DNA of 5,483 nt from Clostridiaceae bacterium (GTDB lineage: Bacteria > Bacillota > Clostridia > Saccharofermentanales > UBA5734), in contig JAAZFW010000226.1 of the NCBI GenBank assembly GCA_012511525.1, forward strand, positions 1 through 5,483, in the 5' to 3' direction. A program made the translations under genes and the position numbers. Positions 1-5,328 of this stretch are shown piece by piece; the first letter of the stretch is position 1, and every line of letters begins with the position of its first letter. Under the pieces are notes generated by a model. It was given only the letters and a program-made list of their open reading frames with translations. It was not told the DNA's origin and searched no databases.

Positions 1-842
1 ACGGGGCCATCGGGGATGTTTTTTCGGTCCATTTCGAATGGCTGCTCAACACGAGCCACGGCGCCGACTATTTCCGGCGCTGGCATCGCGACAAGCGCAA
101 CAGCGGCGGCCTTCTGGTCCACAAGGCGACCCACCATTTCGACCTGGTCAACTTCTGGCTGGGCAGCCGGCCCAAGACCGTGTTTGCCATGGGCGACCTG
201 CGCTTCTACGGCCGTGAAAACGCCGAGAACCGCGGCGAGACGAAATTCTACTCCAGGGCTTACGGCAGCGAAAACGCCAAGGACGACTATTTTGCCCTCC
301 ACATGGACCGGAACGAGCAACTCAAGAACTTGTACCTGGATGCGGAAAAGGACGACGGCTACGTGCGCGACCAGAGCGTGTTCGGCGACGGCATCAGCAT
401 CGAGGACACCATGGGTGTCATGGTCCGGTACGCCAACAAGGCGATCATGACCTATTCGCTCAACGCCTACCTGCCCTGGGAGGGCTACCGCGTCGCCTTC
501 AACGGCAGCAAGGGCCGCATCCAGGTCCTGGTCGCCGAGAACACTTACGTCAATGCCGGCGGCGCCAAGGAAGTCGAGGGCTCAGCCAAGAAGATCAGCA
601 TCGCGGTCTTCCCGATGTTCGGCGAACCGTATGAAGTCGAGGTTCCGATGACCGGCGGCGGGCATGGCGGCGGCGATCCTGTCTTGCTCAACGACCTGTT
701 CGGCACACCGGTTCCGGACCGCTTCACCCGCGCGGCGTCCCATGTCGACGGGGCGATGTCGATCCTGACCGGCATCGCGGCCAACAAGTCGATCGCCACC
801 GGATTGCCGGTCCAGGTCGACAGCCTGGTACGCTTCGACTGA
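1..842 (+). CDS. Gfo/Idh/MocA-family oxidoreductase, C-terminal part (5' truncated by window)
   Basis: The open frame (first full codon at base 3) runs without interruption from the window edge to TGA at 840-842 and gives 279 residues. Family members of this kind are usually about 400-440 residues, so the N-terminal Rossmann fold with its NAD(P)-binding glycine motif and EKP-type motif lies outside. What remains is the C-terminal alpha/beta substrate domain. It contains the segment SGGLLVHKATHHFDL (residues 34-48 of the visible part), matching the GGxxxxxxxHxxD active-site helix, where a His near the end is the usual catalytic residue. It ends with RAASHVDGAMSILTGIAANK, typical of the family C-terminus. 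These are cytoplasmic enzymes that oxidise or reduce a sugar, inositol or related polyol with NAD(P). The actual substrate cannot be read from this part. The stop lies 5 nt before the next gene, suggesting co-transcription. No ATG inside the frame is needed as a start; the earlier in-frame codons are clearly homologous protein. Confidence 0.88.
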   Translation, partial: GAIGDVFSVHFEWLLNTSHGADYFRRWHRDKRNSGGLLVHKATHHFDLVNFWLGSRPKTVFAMGDLRFYGRENAENRGETKFYSRAYGSENAKDDYFALHMDRNEQLKNLYLDAEKDDGYVRDQSVFGDGISIEDTMGVMVRYANKAIMTYSLNAYLPWEGYRVAFNGSKGRIQVLVAENTYVNAGGAKEVEGSAKKISIAVFPMFGEPYEVEVPMTGGGHGGGDPVLLNDLFGTPVPDRFTRAASHVDGAMSILTGIAANKSIATGLPVQVDSLVRFD

Positions 843-847
843 TAACC

Positions 848-1186
848 GTGGTCGTCTGCGCCTTAGAAGTGCGGCTTTATCTTCCCGGCGCCTGTTCGCT
901 CAAGGACAAGCGCCGGGTTTTGCGCAGCCTGATTGACCAGGTGCGCCACCGCTTCAACGTGTCGGTCGCGGAAACCGATGACCAGGACTTGCACCAGTCG
1001 ATCGTGATCGGCCTGGCCTGTGTCAGCGGCAGCGGCGAACACGCGCGACGCTCGCTGGATACCGTGGTGCGCTGGATCGAAGACCATTGCGAGGCAGAGG
1101 TCGTCTCGGTGACAGACGTTATGCCCGAGCCTGGCTTCTGGCCAGAAAATCGCCAGCCTGGTCCAGGCCGGGCGGATCCAGGTTGA
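848..1186 (+). CDS. DUF503 (YlxP-like) small conserved protein with extended C-terminus
   Basis: The 112-residue product opens with MVVCALEVRLYLPGACSLKDKR and continues with RFNVSVAETDDQDLHQ, the two signature stretches of DUF503 (Bacillus subtilis YlxP type): hydrophobic beta strand, SLK(D/E)KR, then NVSVAE. The family is a small ferredoxin-like-fold protein of unknown function, often near translation and ribosome-maturation genes, which is not the context here. The start is GTG at 848, 5 nt after the upstream stop. It matches the family N-terminus, but no good Shine-Dalgarno sequence precedes it, so translation may depend on ribosomes finishing the upstream oxidoreductase gene. Usual length is about 90-95 residues. 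Here residues 91-112 form a Pro/Gly-rich tail, encoded entirely where the gene overlaps the convergent N-acetyltransferase gene. That tail is probably a recent read-through extension rather than a domain. Confidence 0.85.
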   Translation: MVVCALEVRLYLPGACSLKDKRRVLRSLIDQVRHRFNVSVAETDDQDLHQSIVIGLACVSGSGEHARRSLDTVVRWIEDHCEAEVVSVTDVMPEPGFWPENRQPGPGRADPG

Positions 1187-1964
1187 AATGCTCCTGGAGC
1201 AGCGCGTTCAGTTCCGTTGCCGACGCAATTCGGTTTTCGGCGACCCCATCACCTGAAAACGTGCGGAACAGCTGGCCGTCGATCGTTTTGCGGCCGTCCA
1301 AGGTCTTGATCGAGAGCATCAGGGCCTTGTTGAAGATCGAGTCCGGAGATTTTTCGCAATAAAAGCTTGGCATGACAAAGTCGATGTCCAGTTGTTCTTC
1401 TTCTGTGAAGCTGTAGAATCGGCGCCACTGCCCCCGGTGCAGGTCGTGGATGACATAGCCGAAAAACGGTTCGCGCGTGATCTTGTACGTCTCACCGAAC
1501 TGCTCCTGAATGCGGCCCGGCACCAATTCCAGGGGATAACGGGGCGCGGACTGGCCGACGCCGACATCGCAGATGAACGTGCCCTCAGCGCAGACTGCCC
1601 GGATGACGCGGTGCCGGCGCATCGGGATGGTCGTTTCGCCGCGCAGGAACCGGCCCATATAGGTCGTCACCTCGTAGCCCAGGGCGCTGAGCAGATTGGC
1701 GAACAGGCCGTTGAGCTCAAAGCAGTAGCCGCCGCGCCGGTTGGCGACCATCTTTTGGAACTGTCCCTGCCAGGTCATCGGCAGCGGCCGGCCGGCCAGA
1801 ATGTCCAGGTTCTCATACGGTATCCGGGTAACATGGGCCAGCTGGAGCTGTTCGAGCAGCGCGCGTGTGCATGATGGCTCATCTTCGGGCGGCGGCAAGC
1901 CCAGCCGGTTAAAATAGGCCCTGATTTCGGATTGCGTATCGGCATCTTGTTTCTTTGGCAGCAT
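1119..1964 (-). CDS. nat: Arylamine N-acetyltransferase (NAT)
   Basis: The 281-residue minus-strand product transfers acetyl (or another acyl) groups from acyl-CoA to arylamines, arylhydrazines or similar acceptors in the cytoplasm, by a ping-pong mechanism through an active-site cysteine. The triad is complete: Cys81 in RRGGYCFELN, His118 in RRHRVIRAV and Asp133 in CDVGVGQSAP. The spacings (37 and 15 residues) are close to those of characterised bacterial NATs. Further family stretches are RIPYENLDI (48-56), PRYPLEL (141-147), the central FYSFTEEEQ (183-191), and FYCEKSPDSIFNK (201-213). Length is normal, slightly long at the C-terminus. The ATG at 1962-1964 is preceded by AGGAGG with 6 nt spacing and by a good promoter on the same strand. 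The TAA stop at 1119-1121 lies inside the convergent DUF503 gene. The gene diverges from the pdxA-like operon. Its physiological acceptor is unknown; xenobiotic acetylation is the default family role, but NATs also serve in biosynthetic pathways. Confidence 0.93.
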   Translation of the reverse strand: MLPKKQDADTQSEIRAYFNRLGLPPPEDEPSCTRALLEQLQLAHVTRIPYENLDILAGRPLPMTWQGQFQKMVANRRGGYCFELNGLFANLLSALGYEVTTYMGRFLRGETTIPMRRHRVIRAVCAEGTFICDVGVGQSAPRYPLELVPGRIQEQFGETYKITREPFFGYVIHDLHRGQWRRFYSFTEEEQLDIDFVMPSFYCEKSPDSIFNKALMLSIKTLDGRKTIDGQLFRTFSGDGVAENRIASATELNALLQEHFNLDPPGLDQAGDFLARSQARA

Positions 1965-1970
1965 GCGGGT

Positions 1971-1976
1971 CCTCCT
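1971..1976 (-). promoter_or_regulatory. Shine-Dalgarno of the N-acetyltransferase gene
   Basis: The plus-strand bases CCTCCT read AGGAGG on the minus strand, 6 nt before the ATG at 1964-1962. This full-consensus site fixes the start codon. Confidence 0.85.
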
Positions 1977-2011
1977 GCGGCCTGTATCGTCCGGATCGTC
2001 GGAACAGCTCT

Positions 2012-2040
2012 ATTTTAGGGAAGAAGACGCAACCTGGCAA
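2012..2040 (-). promoter_or_regulatory. Predicted sigma70/sigmaA promoter for the N-acetyltransferase gene
   Basis: Read on the minus strand, TTGCCA (2040-2035) is followed after exactly 17 nt by TAAAAT (2017-2012). Each box matches five of six consensus bases. Transcription would start near 2005, giving a leader of about 40 nt with an AGGAGG ribosome site. The -35 box is one arm of the inverted repeat shared with the divergent promoter. This is seen by eye only and not scored against a background model. Confidence 0.6.
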
Positions 2041-2052
2041 GCGTTGCCCGGT
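2032..2052. promoter_or_regulatory. Imperfect 21-bp dyad spanning both divergent -35 boxes (candidate shared operator)
   Basis: The core is GGCAA-GCG-TTGCC (2036-2048). One mismatched pair follows on each side and then ACC (2032-2034) pairs with GGT (2050-2052), so eight of nine arm positions are symmetrical around base 2042. It covers the -35 boxes of both divergent promoters. A dimeric repressor or activator bound here would touch both directions. Part of the symmetry follows automatically from two facing TTGCC-type -35 boxes, so operator function is an inference. No regulator gene is visible in the window. Confidence 0.4.
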
Positions 2053-2072
2053 GCATGGAATTGTTGTATGCT
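2044..2072 (+). promoter_or_regulatory. Predicted sigma70/sigmaA promoter of the pdxA-like operon
   Basis: TTGCCC (2044-2049) and TATGCT (2067-2072) are separated by 17 nt, and each matches four of six consensus bases. Predicted transcription start is near 2079, leaving a leader of about 39 nt. The arrangement mirrors the opposite promoter almost exactly. It also argues against translation starting at the in-frame ATG at 2055, which would lie upstream of the -10 box. Confidence 0.5.
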
Positions 2073-2106
2073 AAAAACAGATGCCGGAAACACGCGGCAG
2101 CCAGGA

Positions 2107-2116
2107 GAGGTGATCC
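2107..2116 (+). promoter_or_regulatory. Extended Shine-Dalgarno that decides the pdxA-like start
   Basis: GAGGTGATCC is complementary over ten bases to the conserved 3' tail of 16S rRNA, with the GAGG core ending 7 nt before the ATG at 2118. This strongly favours 2118 over the longer in-frame start at 2055. Confidence 0.8.
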
Positions 2117-2117
2117 T

Positions 2118-3134
2118 ATGCAGCACGAAACGTCATTGCCTGTCATTGCCATTCCCATGGGTGATCCCAACGGGATCGGTCCGGAAATCGTGATCAAAGC
2201 TCTGGCTGAGCCGCAGGTGTTCACCTGGTGCCGCCCGGTTGTCGTTGGCGACGCCTATTGCCTGGGCCAGACCCTGGCTTCGCTGGGCTTGCCGCTGTAT
2301 TTGCACACCATCAGCACCATCGCGGACGCCCGTTTCCAGCCCGGGTTCATCGATTTGCTCGACCTGTCCCACGAAGGTCTGGAAAACCTCCAGATTGGCA
2401 CGGTCCAGGCATTGGCCGGGCAGTGCGCCATGGACTACATCGTGCGGACGGTTTCGCTGGCCGTGTCCGGCGAGGCGACGGCGATCGCCACGACGCCGAT
2501 CAACAAGGAATCGTTGCGTGCCGCCGGTGTGCCGCACATCGGGCACACGGAAATCCTGGCAGATCTAACCGGGACAGACGATCCGCTGACATTGTTTGAA
2601 ACCAACGGCCTTCGGGTCTTTTTCCTCAGCCGCCATGTCAGCCTGCGGAAAGCCTGCGACCTGGTGACACACGACAGGGTCGCCAAGATGATCCGGCGCT
2701 GTTGTGCGTCGCTTCAGCAGCTCGGTGTCCTGGACAAGGACCTGGCGGTCGCAGGGCTCAATCCGCACAGCGGCGAGCACGGCCTGTTCGGTGACGAGGA
2801 AATGACCGCGGTCGGGCCGGCTGTCGCCGACTGCCAGGCCGAAGGTCTGCCGGTTACAGGCCCGGTCAGCGCCGACTCGGTCTTCCACCTGGCCAGGATC
2901 GGCCGTTTTTCCGGCGTGTTGTCCCTGTACCACGACCAGGGGCATATCGCCACCAAGACACTCGACTTTGAGCGCACGATCTCCCTGACGCTGGAACTGC
3001 CTTTTTTACGGACGTCGGTCGACCACGGAACGGCCCTGGATATTGCCGGGCAGGGGATCGCCAGCGCGGTCAGCATGATCGAGGCGATCCGCCTGGCCGC
3101 CAAGTACGCGCCGCTCTACCGGCCGCTGCCCTGA
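2118..3134 (+). CDS. pdxA: PdxA/PdxA2-family 4-phosphate dehydrogenase (4-hydroxythreonine-4-phosphate dehydrogenase-like)
   Basis: The 338-residue product has the normal length of PdxA (about 330). It is a cytoplasmic, metal-dependent NAD(P) enzyme that oxidises a 4-phosphorylated 2- or 3-hydroxy acid, with decarboxylation. Visible landmarks are IPMGDPNGIGPEIV (12-25), TTPINKESL (125-133), and the three metal-binding histidines: His143 in GHTE, His217 in AGLNPHSGEHG and His272 in YHDQGHI. RTSVDHGTALDIAGQG (298-313) follows near the C-terminus. MGDPxGIGPE, DQGHI and RTSVDHGTA resemble PdxA2 proteins, which act on D-threonate or D-erythronate 4-phosphate, more than vitamin B6 PdxA. The usual PdxA2 partner kinase (DUF1537, DenK/OtnK type) is not in the window, and nor are other pyridoxal phosphate genes. 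It is the first gene of a three-gene operon. Family membership is secure; the substrate (B6 precursor, four-carbon sugar acid, or other) is not. The symbol pdxA denotes the family. Confidence 0.9.
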   Translation: MQHETSLPVIAIPMGDPNGIGPEIVIKALAEPQVFTWCRPVVVGDAYCLGQTLASLGLPLYLHTISTIADARFQPGFIDLLDLSHEGLENLQIGTVQALAGQCAMDYIVRTVSLAVSGEATAIATTPINKESLRAAGVPHIGHTEILADLTGTDDPLTLFETNGLRVFFLSRHVSLRKACDLVTHDRVAKMIRRCCASLQQLGVLDKDLAVAGLNPHSGEHGLFGDEEMTAVGPAVADCQAEGLPVTGPVSADSVFHLARIGRFSGVLSLYHDQGHIATKTLDFERTISLTLELPFLRTSVDHGTALDIAGQGIASAVSMIEAIRLAAKYAPLYRPLP

Positions 3135-3153
3135 TGCGGGAGGCCACCTGGCG

Positions 3154-4455
3154 ATGACGGCCCCATCACCGGCAAAAACCTGGTACCGCCTGGATAACGC
3201 CGCCAAAATCTATCCGGCGATCATGCGCACGCGGCACACGACGGTTTTCCGACTGGCCGCCCTGATGCGCGAACCGGTCAATCCCGACCAGCTGCAGCAG
3301 GCGCTTGACATGACCATGCCGCGCTTCCCGCAGTTTGCCGTCAGGCTGCGTAAGGGCATCTTCTGGTATTACCTGGAAGCCTGCCACAAGCCGGCTTTGA
3401 TCGAGGAAGATGTCAACAACCCACTGCGGCCCTGGAGCCGCACGGATGCCAAAAAGTTCCTTTTCAGGGTCCGTTACGGAGACAGGCGCATATCCGTCGA
3501 ATTTTTCCACGCTCTGACGGACGGATACGGCGCTTCGGTTTTCCTGCGCACGCTGGTCGCGGCTTACCTGTCGCTTCAGGGTGTCGCCTGTCCCGCCGGG
3601 GACGGGATCCTCGATGTGCGCGACACACCGACGGAAGCCGAGCGGGAAGACGCCTACAAGCGCTTTTCCAATTTCAAGGTCATCCACCGCCCGCGGGAGA
3701 CGCGCGCTTTCCGGCTGCAGGGAACGCTGCTGCCTGGCCAGCAGCTGTCGATCATCTGCGGCGTTTGCCCGGCGGACCCTGTATCCCAGGCCGCCCGGCG
3801 CTTCAAGGTCAGCGTCACCGAGCTGCTGGTCGGCGTTTATCTGTACCAGCTCTACCGGATTCAGCAGCAGGGCGGGTACCATACGGAAAGGCCGGTGCGC
3901 GTCTCGGTGCCGATCAACGTGCGCCGCTTCTACCCGAGCCAGACTGTGCGCAATTTTGCGCTCTACGCCAACCCGGGCATCGAACCGGCGTACGGCAGCT
4001 ACAGCTTCGAGGAGATCCTCGGCCTGGTGCACCACTTCATGCGTTACACGATCAACGAAAAGTACCTGAATGCCATGATGTGCGCCAATGTTGCCCCGGA
4101 GAAGAGCCTGCTGCTTCGGATTTCGCCTCTGCCGATCAAGAACCTGGCGATGCGCCTGGTCTACACCTGGACCGGGGAGAGCCGCTTCACCAGCACGGTT
4201 TCCAACCTCGGCGTGGTCAATTTGCCGCCTGAAATGGCGTCTCATGTCGAACGGCTGGAATTCATGCTCGGGCCGTCGCGCTACAATCCGGTCAACTGTG
4301 CGGTGATCAGCACCAACGGACAGGTCGTGATCCAGTTTTCAGCCACGATGGAGGAGACGGATCCGCAGCGGGCATTTTTCCGTCACCTGGTCCGGCTGGG
4401 CATCCCCGTGCGGGTGGAGAGCAACCGCGACTGGGATGAATTTGGAGGTAAATAG
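3154..4455 (+). CDS. CAT/condensation-superfamily acyltransferase ('alcohol acetyltransferase'-like)
   Basis: The 433-residue protein begins with WYRLDNAAKIYPAI (10-23) and carries FFHALTDGYGA (117-127). The latter is the HxxxDG active-site motif of the CoA-dependent acyltransferase superfamily (chloramphenicol acetyltransferase, BAHD enzymes, NRPS condensation domains, wax ester synthases), with His119 as general base. VSVPINVRRFYPSQTVRNF (251-269) and STVSNLGVVNLPP (347-359) correspond to the second-domain segments that line the channel between the two halves. Length fits the two-domain fold. Close relatives in Clostridia are usually labelled alcohol acetyltransferase, but the acceptor is mostly unproven. 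It has no signal peptide or membrane segment, so it is predicted to be cytoplasmic. The ATG is preceded by GGGAGG (3138-3143) with a rather long 10-nt spacing. It starts 19 nt after the pdxA-like stop and ends 1 nt before the zinc-ribbon membrane protein gene, so it is almost surely co-transcribed with both. The acyl donor and acceptor cannot be told from sequence. Confidence 0.85.
   Translation: MTAPSPAKTWYRLDNAAKIYPAIMRTRHTTVFRLAALMREPVNPDQLQQALDMTMPRFPQFAVRLRKGIFWYYLEACHKPALIEEDVNNPLRPWSRTDAKKFLFRVRYGDRRISVEFFHALTDGYGASVFLRTLVAAYLSLQGVACPAGDGILDVRDTPTEAEREDAYKRFSNFKVIHRPRETRAFRLQGTLLPGQQLSIICGVCPADPVSQAARRFKVSVTELLVGVYLYQLYRIQQQGGYHTERPVRVSVPINVRRFYPSQTVRNFALYANPGIEPAYGSYSFEEILGLVHHFMRYTINEKYLNAMMCANVAPEKSLLLRISPLPIKNLAMRLVYTWTGESRFTSTVSNLGVVNLPPEMASHVERLEFMLGPSRYNPVNCAVISTNGQVVIQFSATMEETDPQRAFFRHLVRLGIPVRVESNRDWDEFGGK
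4444..4449 (+). promoter_or_regulatory. Shine-Dalgarno inside the acyltransferase gene that decides the next start
   Basis: GGAGGT lies 7 nt before ATG 4457 and within the last codons of the acyltransferase gene. It supports 4457 over the in-frame ATG at 4436, which would precede the site, and implies translational coupling. Confidence 0.8.
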
Positions 4456-4456
4456 C

Positions 4457-5164
4457 ATGTCTTACTGCGTCCACTGCGGCGTTGAACTGGATAAGTCGGA
4501 AAAGCGCTGCCCGCTTTGCCAGACCGAAGTCATCAACCCCCGGGAACCCTTCGACGAAAAGGCGGTGCGCCCTTACCCAAGGCGGCTTGACCCGATCACG
4601 CGCCAGATCAACCGCCGCTTCATCGGCAGCCTGATCACGATCGTGCTGGCTTTTCCGGCCCTGCTGTGCGGGGCGATCGACTTCAGCCAGGCCGGACGCC
4701 TGACCTGGAGCGCCTATGTGATCGGGGCGCTCATCCTGGTCTGGAGCTGGACCGTGCCCTATTACCTGCTGCGCCGGCGCAGCCTTAGCGGCATTTTCAT
4801 CCCCGGCGTGCTGGCGTTGCTCTCCTATCTTTTCCTGATCGCCTGGCTGCAGCAGGATCTGTCCTGGTACCTGCCGCTGGCTTTGCCGCTGGTCCTGATG
4901 CCGGCCGCCCTGATCTTTTTGATCATCGCCCTGGTTTGGCGCCGGCTGATCCGCGGATTCGCCATCCCTGCGGCCGTCCTGATCGCGGCCGGGCTGCTGA
5001 TTGTCGCGATCGAGCTGGTCCTGAAGCACGCGGCCGGCGGTCTGGCACGGCCGACCTGGTCGCTTTATGCCCTGATTCCCTGCCTGGCCCTGGCGACCGT
5101 CTGCCTGGCCATCGCGCGGCGACAGGCGGTTTTGGACGAGATCAAGCGGCGACTGCACCTGTAG
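4457..5164 (+). CDS. Zinc-ribbon membrane protein with six predicted helices (DUF6320-like)
   Basis: The 235-residue product begins with a zinc ribbon: Cys4 and Cys7 in CVHC, Cys18 and Cys21 in CPLC. A basic linker (35-54) leads into six hydrophobic segments at about 55-75, 83-104, 111-131, 137-160, 167-189 and 201-221, and the tail DEIKRRLHL is charged. Arginines and lysines cluster before helix 1, between helices 2 and 3 (LLRRR), between 4 and 5 (WRRLIRG) and after 6. This fits a membrane protein with zinc ribbon and C-terminus both in the cytoplasm. From memory it resembles DUF6320 proteins, found in Clostridia next to the same type of acyltransferase. That assignment is less certain than the topology. 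No catalytic motif is visible. The start follows the acyltransferase stop by 1 nt, with the ribosome site inside that gene, so the two are probably made in fixed proportion. A role in recruiting the acyltransferase to the membrane is an inference. Confidence 0.8.
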   Translation: MSYCVHCGVELDKSEKRCPLCQTEVINPREPFDEKAVRPYPRRLDPITRQINRRFIGSLITIVLAFPALLCGAIDFSQAGRLTWSAYVIGALILVWSWTVPYYLLRRRSLSGIFIPGVLALLSYLFLIAWLQQDLSWYLPLALPLVLMPAALIFLIIALVWRRLIRGFAIPAAVLIAAGLLIVAIELVLKHAAGGLARPTWSLYALIPCLALATVCLAIARRQAVLDEIKRRLHL

Positions 5165-5252
5165 ATGAAATTCCTTATGGATATTGTTGACAAGGGAAGG
5201 GCTTTGTCTTCTGTAAATGTTGCCGAATTGTTACGAACTCATTTAAATTTGT

Positions 5253-5281
5253 TTGACGATCGGGAATTACCTCGATATAAT
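5253..5281 (+). promoter_or_regulatory. Near-consensus sigma70/sigmaA promoter for the last gene
   Basis: TTGACG (5253-5258) and a perfect TATAAT (5276-5281) are separated by 17 nt, so 11 of 12 box positions match consensus. An A/T tract including ATTTAAAT (5241-5248) lies just upstream, where an UP element would sit. Transcription should begin near 5288, about 40 nt before the ATG at 5329. This is the strongest promoter in the window. It separates the last gene from the preceding operon. Confidence 0.8.
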
Positions 5282-5288
5282 GACTTTG

Positions 5289-5307
5289 GATCGGCATTCT
5301 GCCGCTC
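5289..5307 (+). other. Small inverted repeat at the predicted 5' end of the last transcript
   Basis: CGGCA (5292-5296) and TGCCG (5300-5304) flank a 3-nt spacer. After one mismatched pair, GA and TC extend the arms. In RNA this would form a short hairpin at or just after the predicted transcription start. In DNA it would be a dyad immediately downstream of the -10 box, a common repressor position. The five-pair core could be chance. It lacks the following U-tract of a terminator. Confidence 0.3.
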
Positions 5308-5328
5308 ACATTTTCCTCTGGAGGGAAC

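Noticed and set aside
1131..1168. Inverted repeats in the convergent overlap (CTGGC/GCCAG at 1131-1145 and GCCTGG-T-CCAGGC at 1156-1168) as a bidirectional terminator
   Set aside because: Stems are short or have a 1-nt loop, neither is followed by a T-run on either strand, and both lie within coding sequence.
1392..1874. A 160-codon plus-strand open frame opposite the N-acetyltransferase gene
   Set aside because: The minus strand carries the complete NAT triad and family motifs; the plus-strand frame is an antisense shadow.
2055..2117. Longer N-terminus for the PdxA-like protein from ATG 2055
   Set aside because: The extension would begin upstream of the predicted -10 box. The family N-terminus (VIAIPMGDP) fits the start at 2118, which has a ten-base match to the 16S tail.
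3166..4245. A 359-codon open frame antisense to the acyltransferase gene
   Set aside because: It is a shadow of a GC-rich gene: the plus-strand frame has clear family motifs (HALTDG and others), while the antisense product has no recognisable motif and no ribosome site was apparent.
4307..5158. A 283-codon minus-strand open frame antisense to the zinc-ribbon membrane gene
   Set aside because: Its product is an unnatural mixture of Gln, Asp, Arg, Gly and Pro, which is what hydrophobic membrane codons give when read backwards.
5189..5210. Stem GACAAGG/CTTTGTC (5189-5195 with 5202-5208) as a terminator for the three-gene operon
   Set aside because: It has seven pairs including one G-U and is followed by TTCTGTAAAT rather than a run of T. 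It is too weak to call; termination after this operon remains unexplained.
5187..5217. TTGACA at 5187-5192 as a second upstream promoter
   Set aside because: The only -10-like sequence downstream (TGTAAA, 5212-5217) is 19 nt away and weak; the promoter at 5253-5281 is much better.
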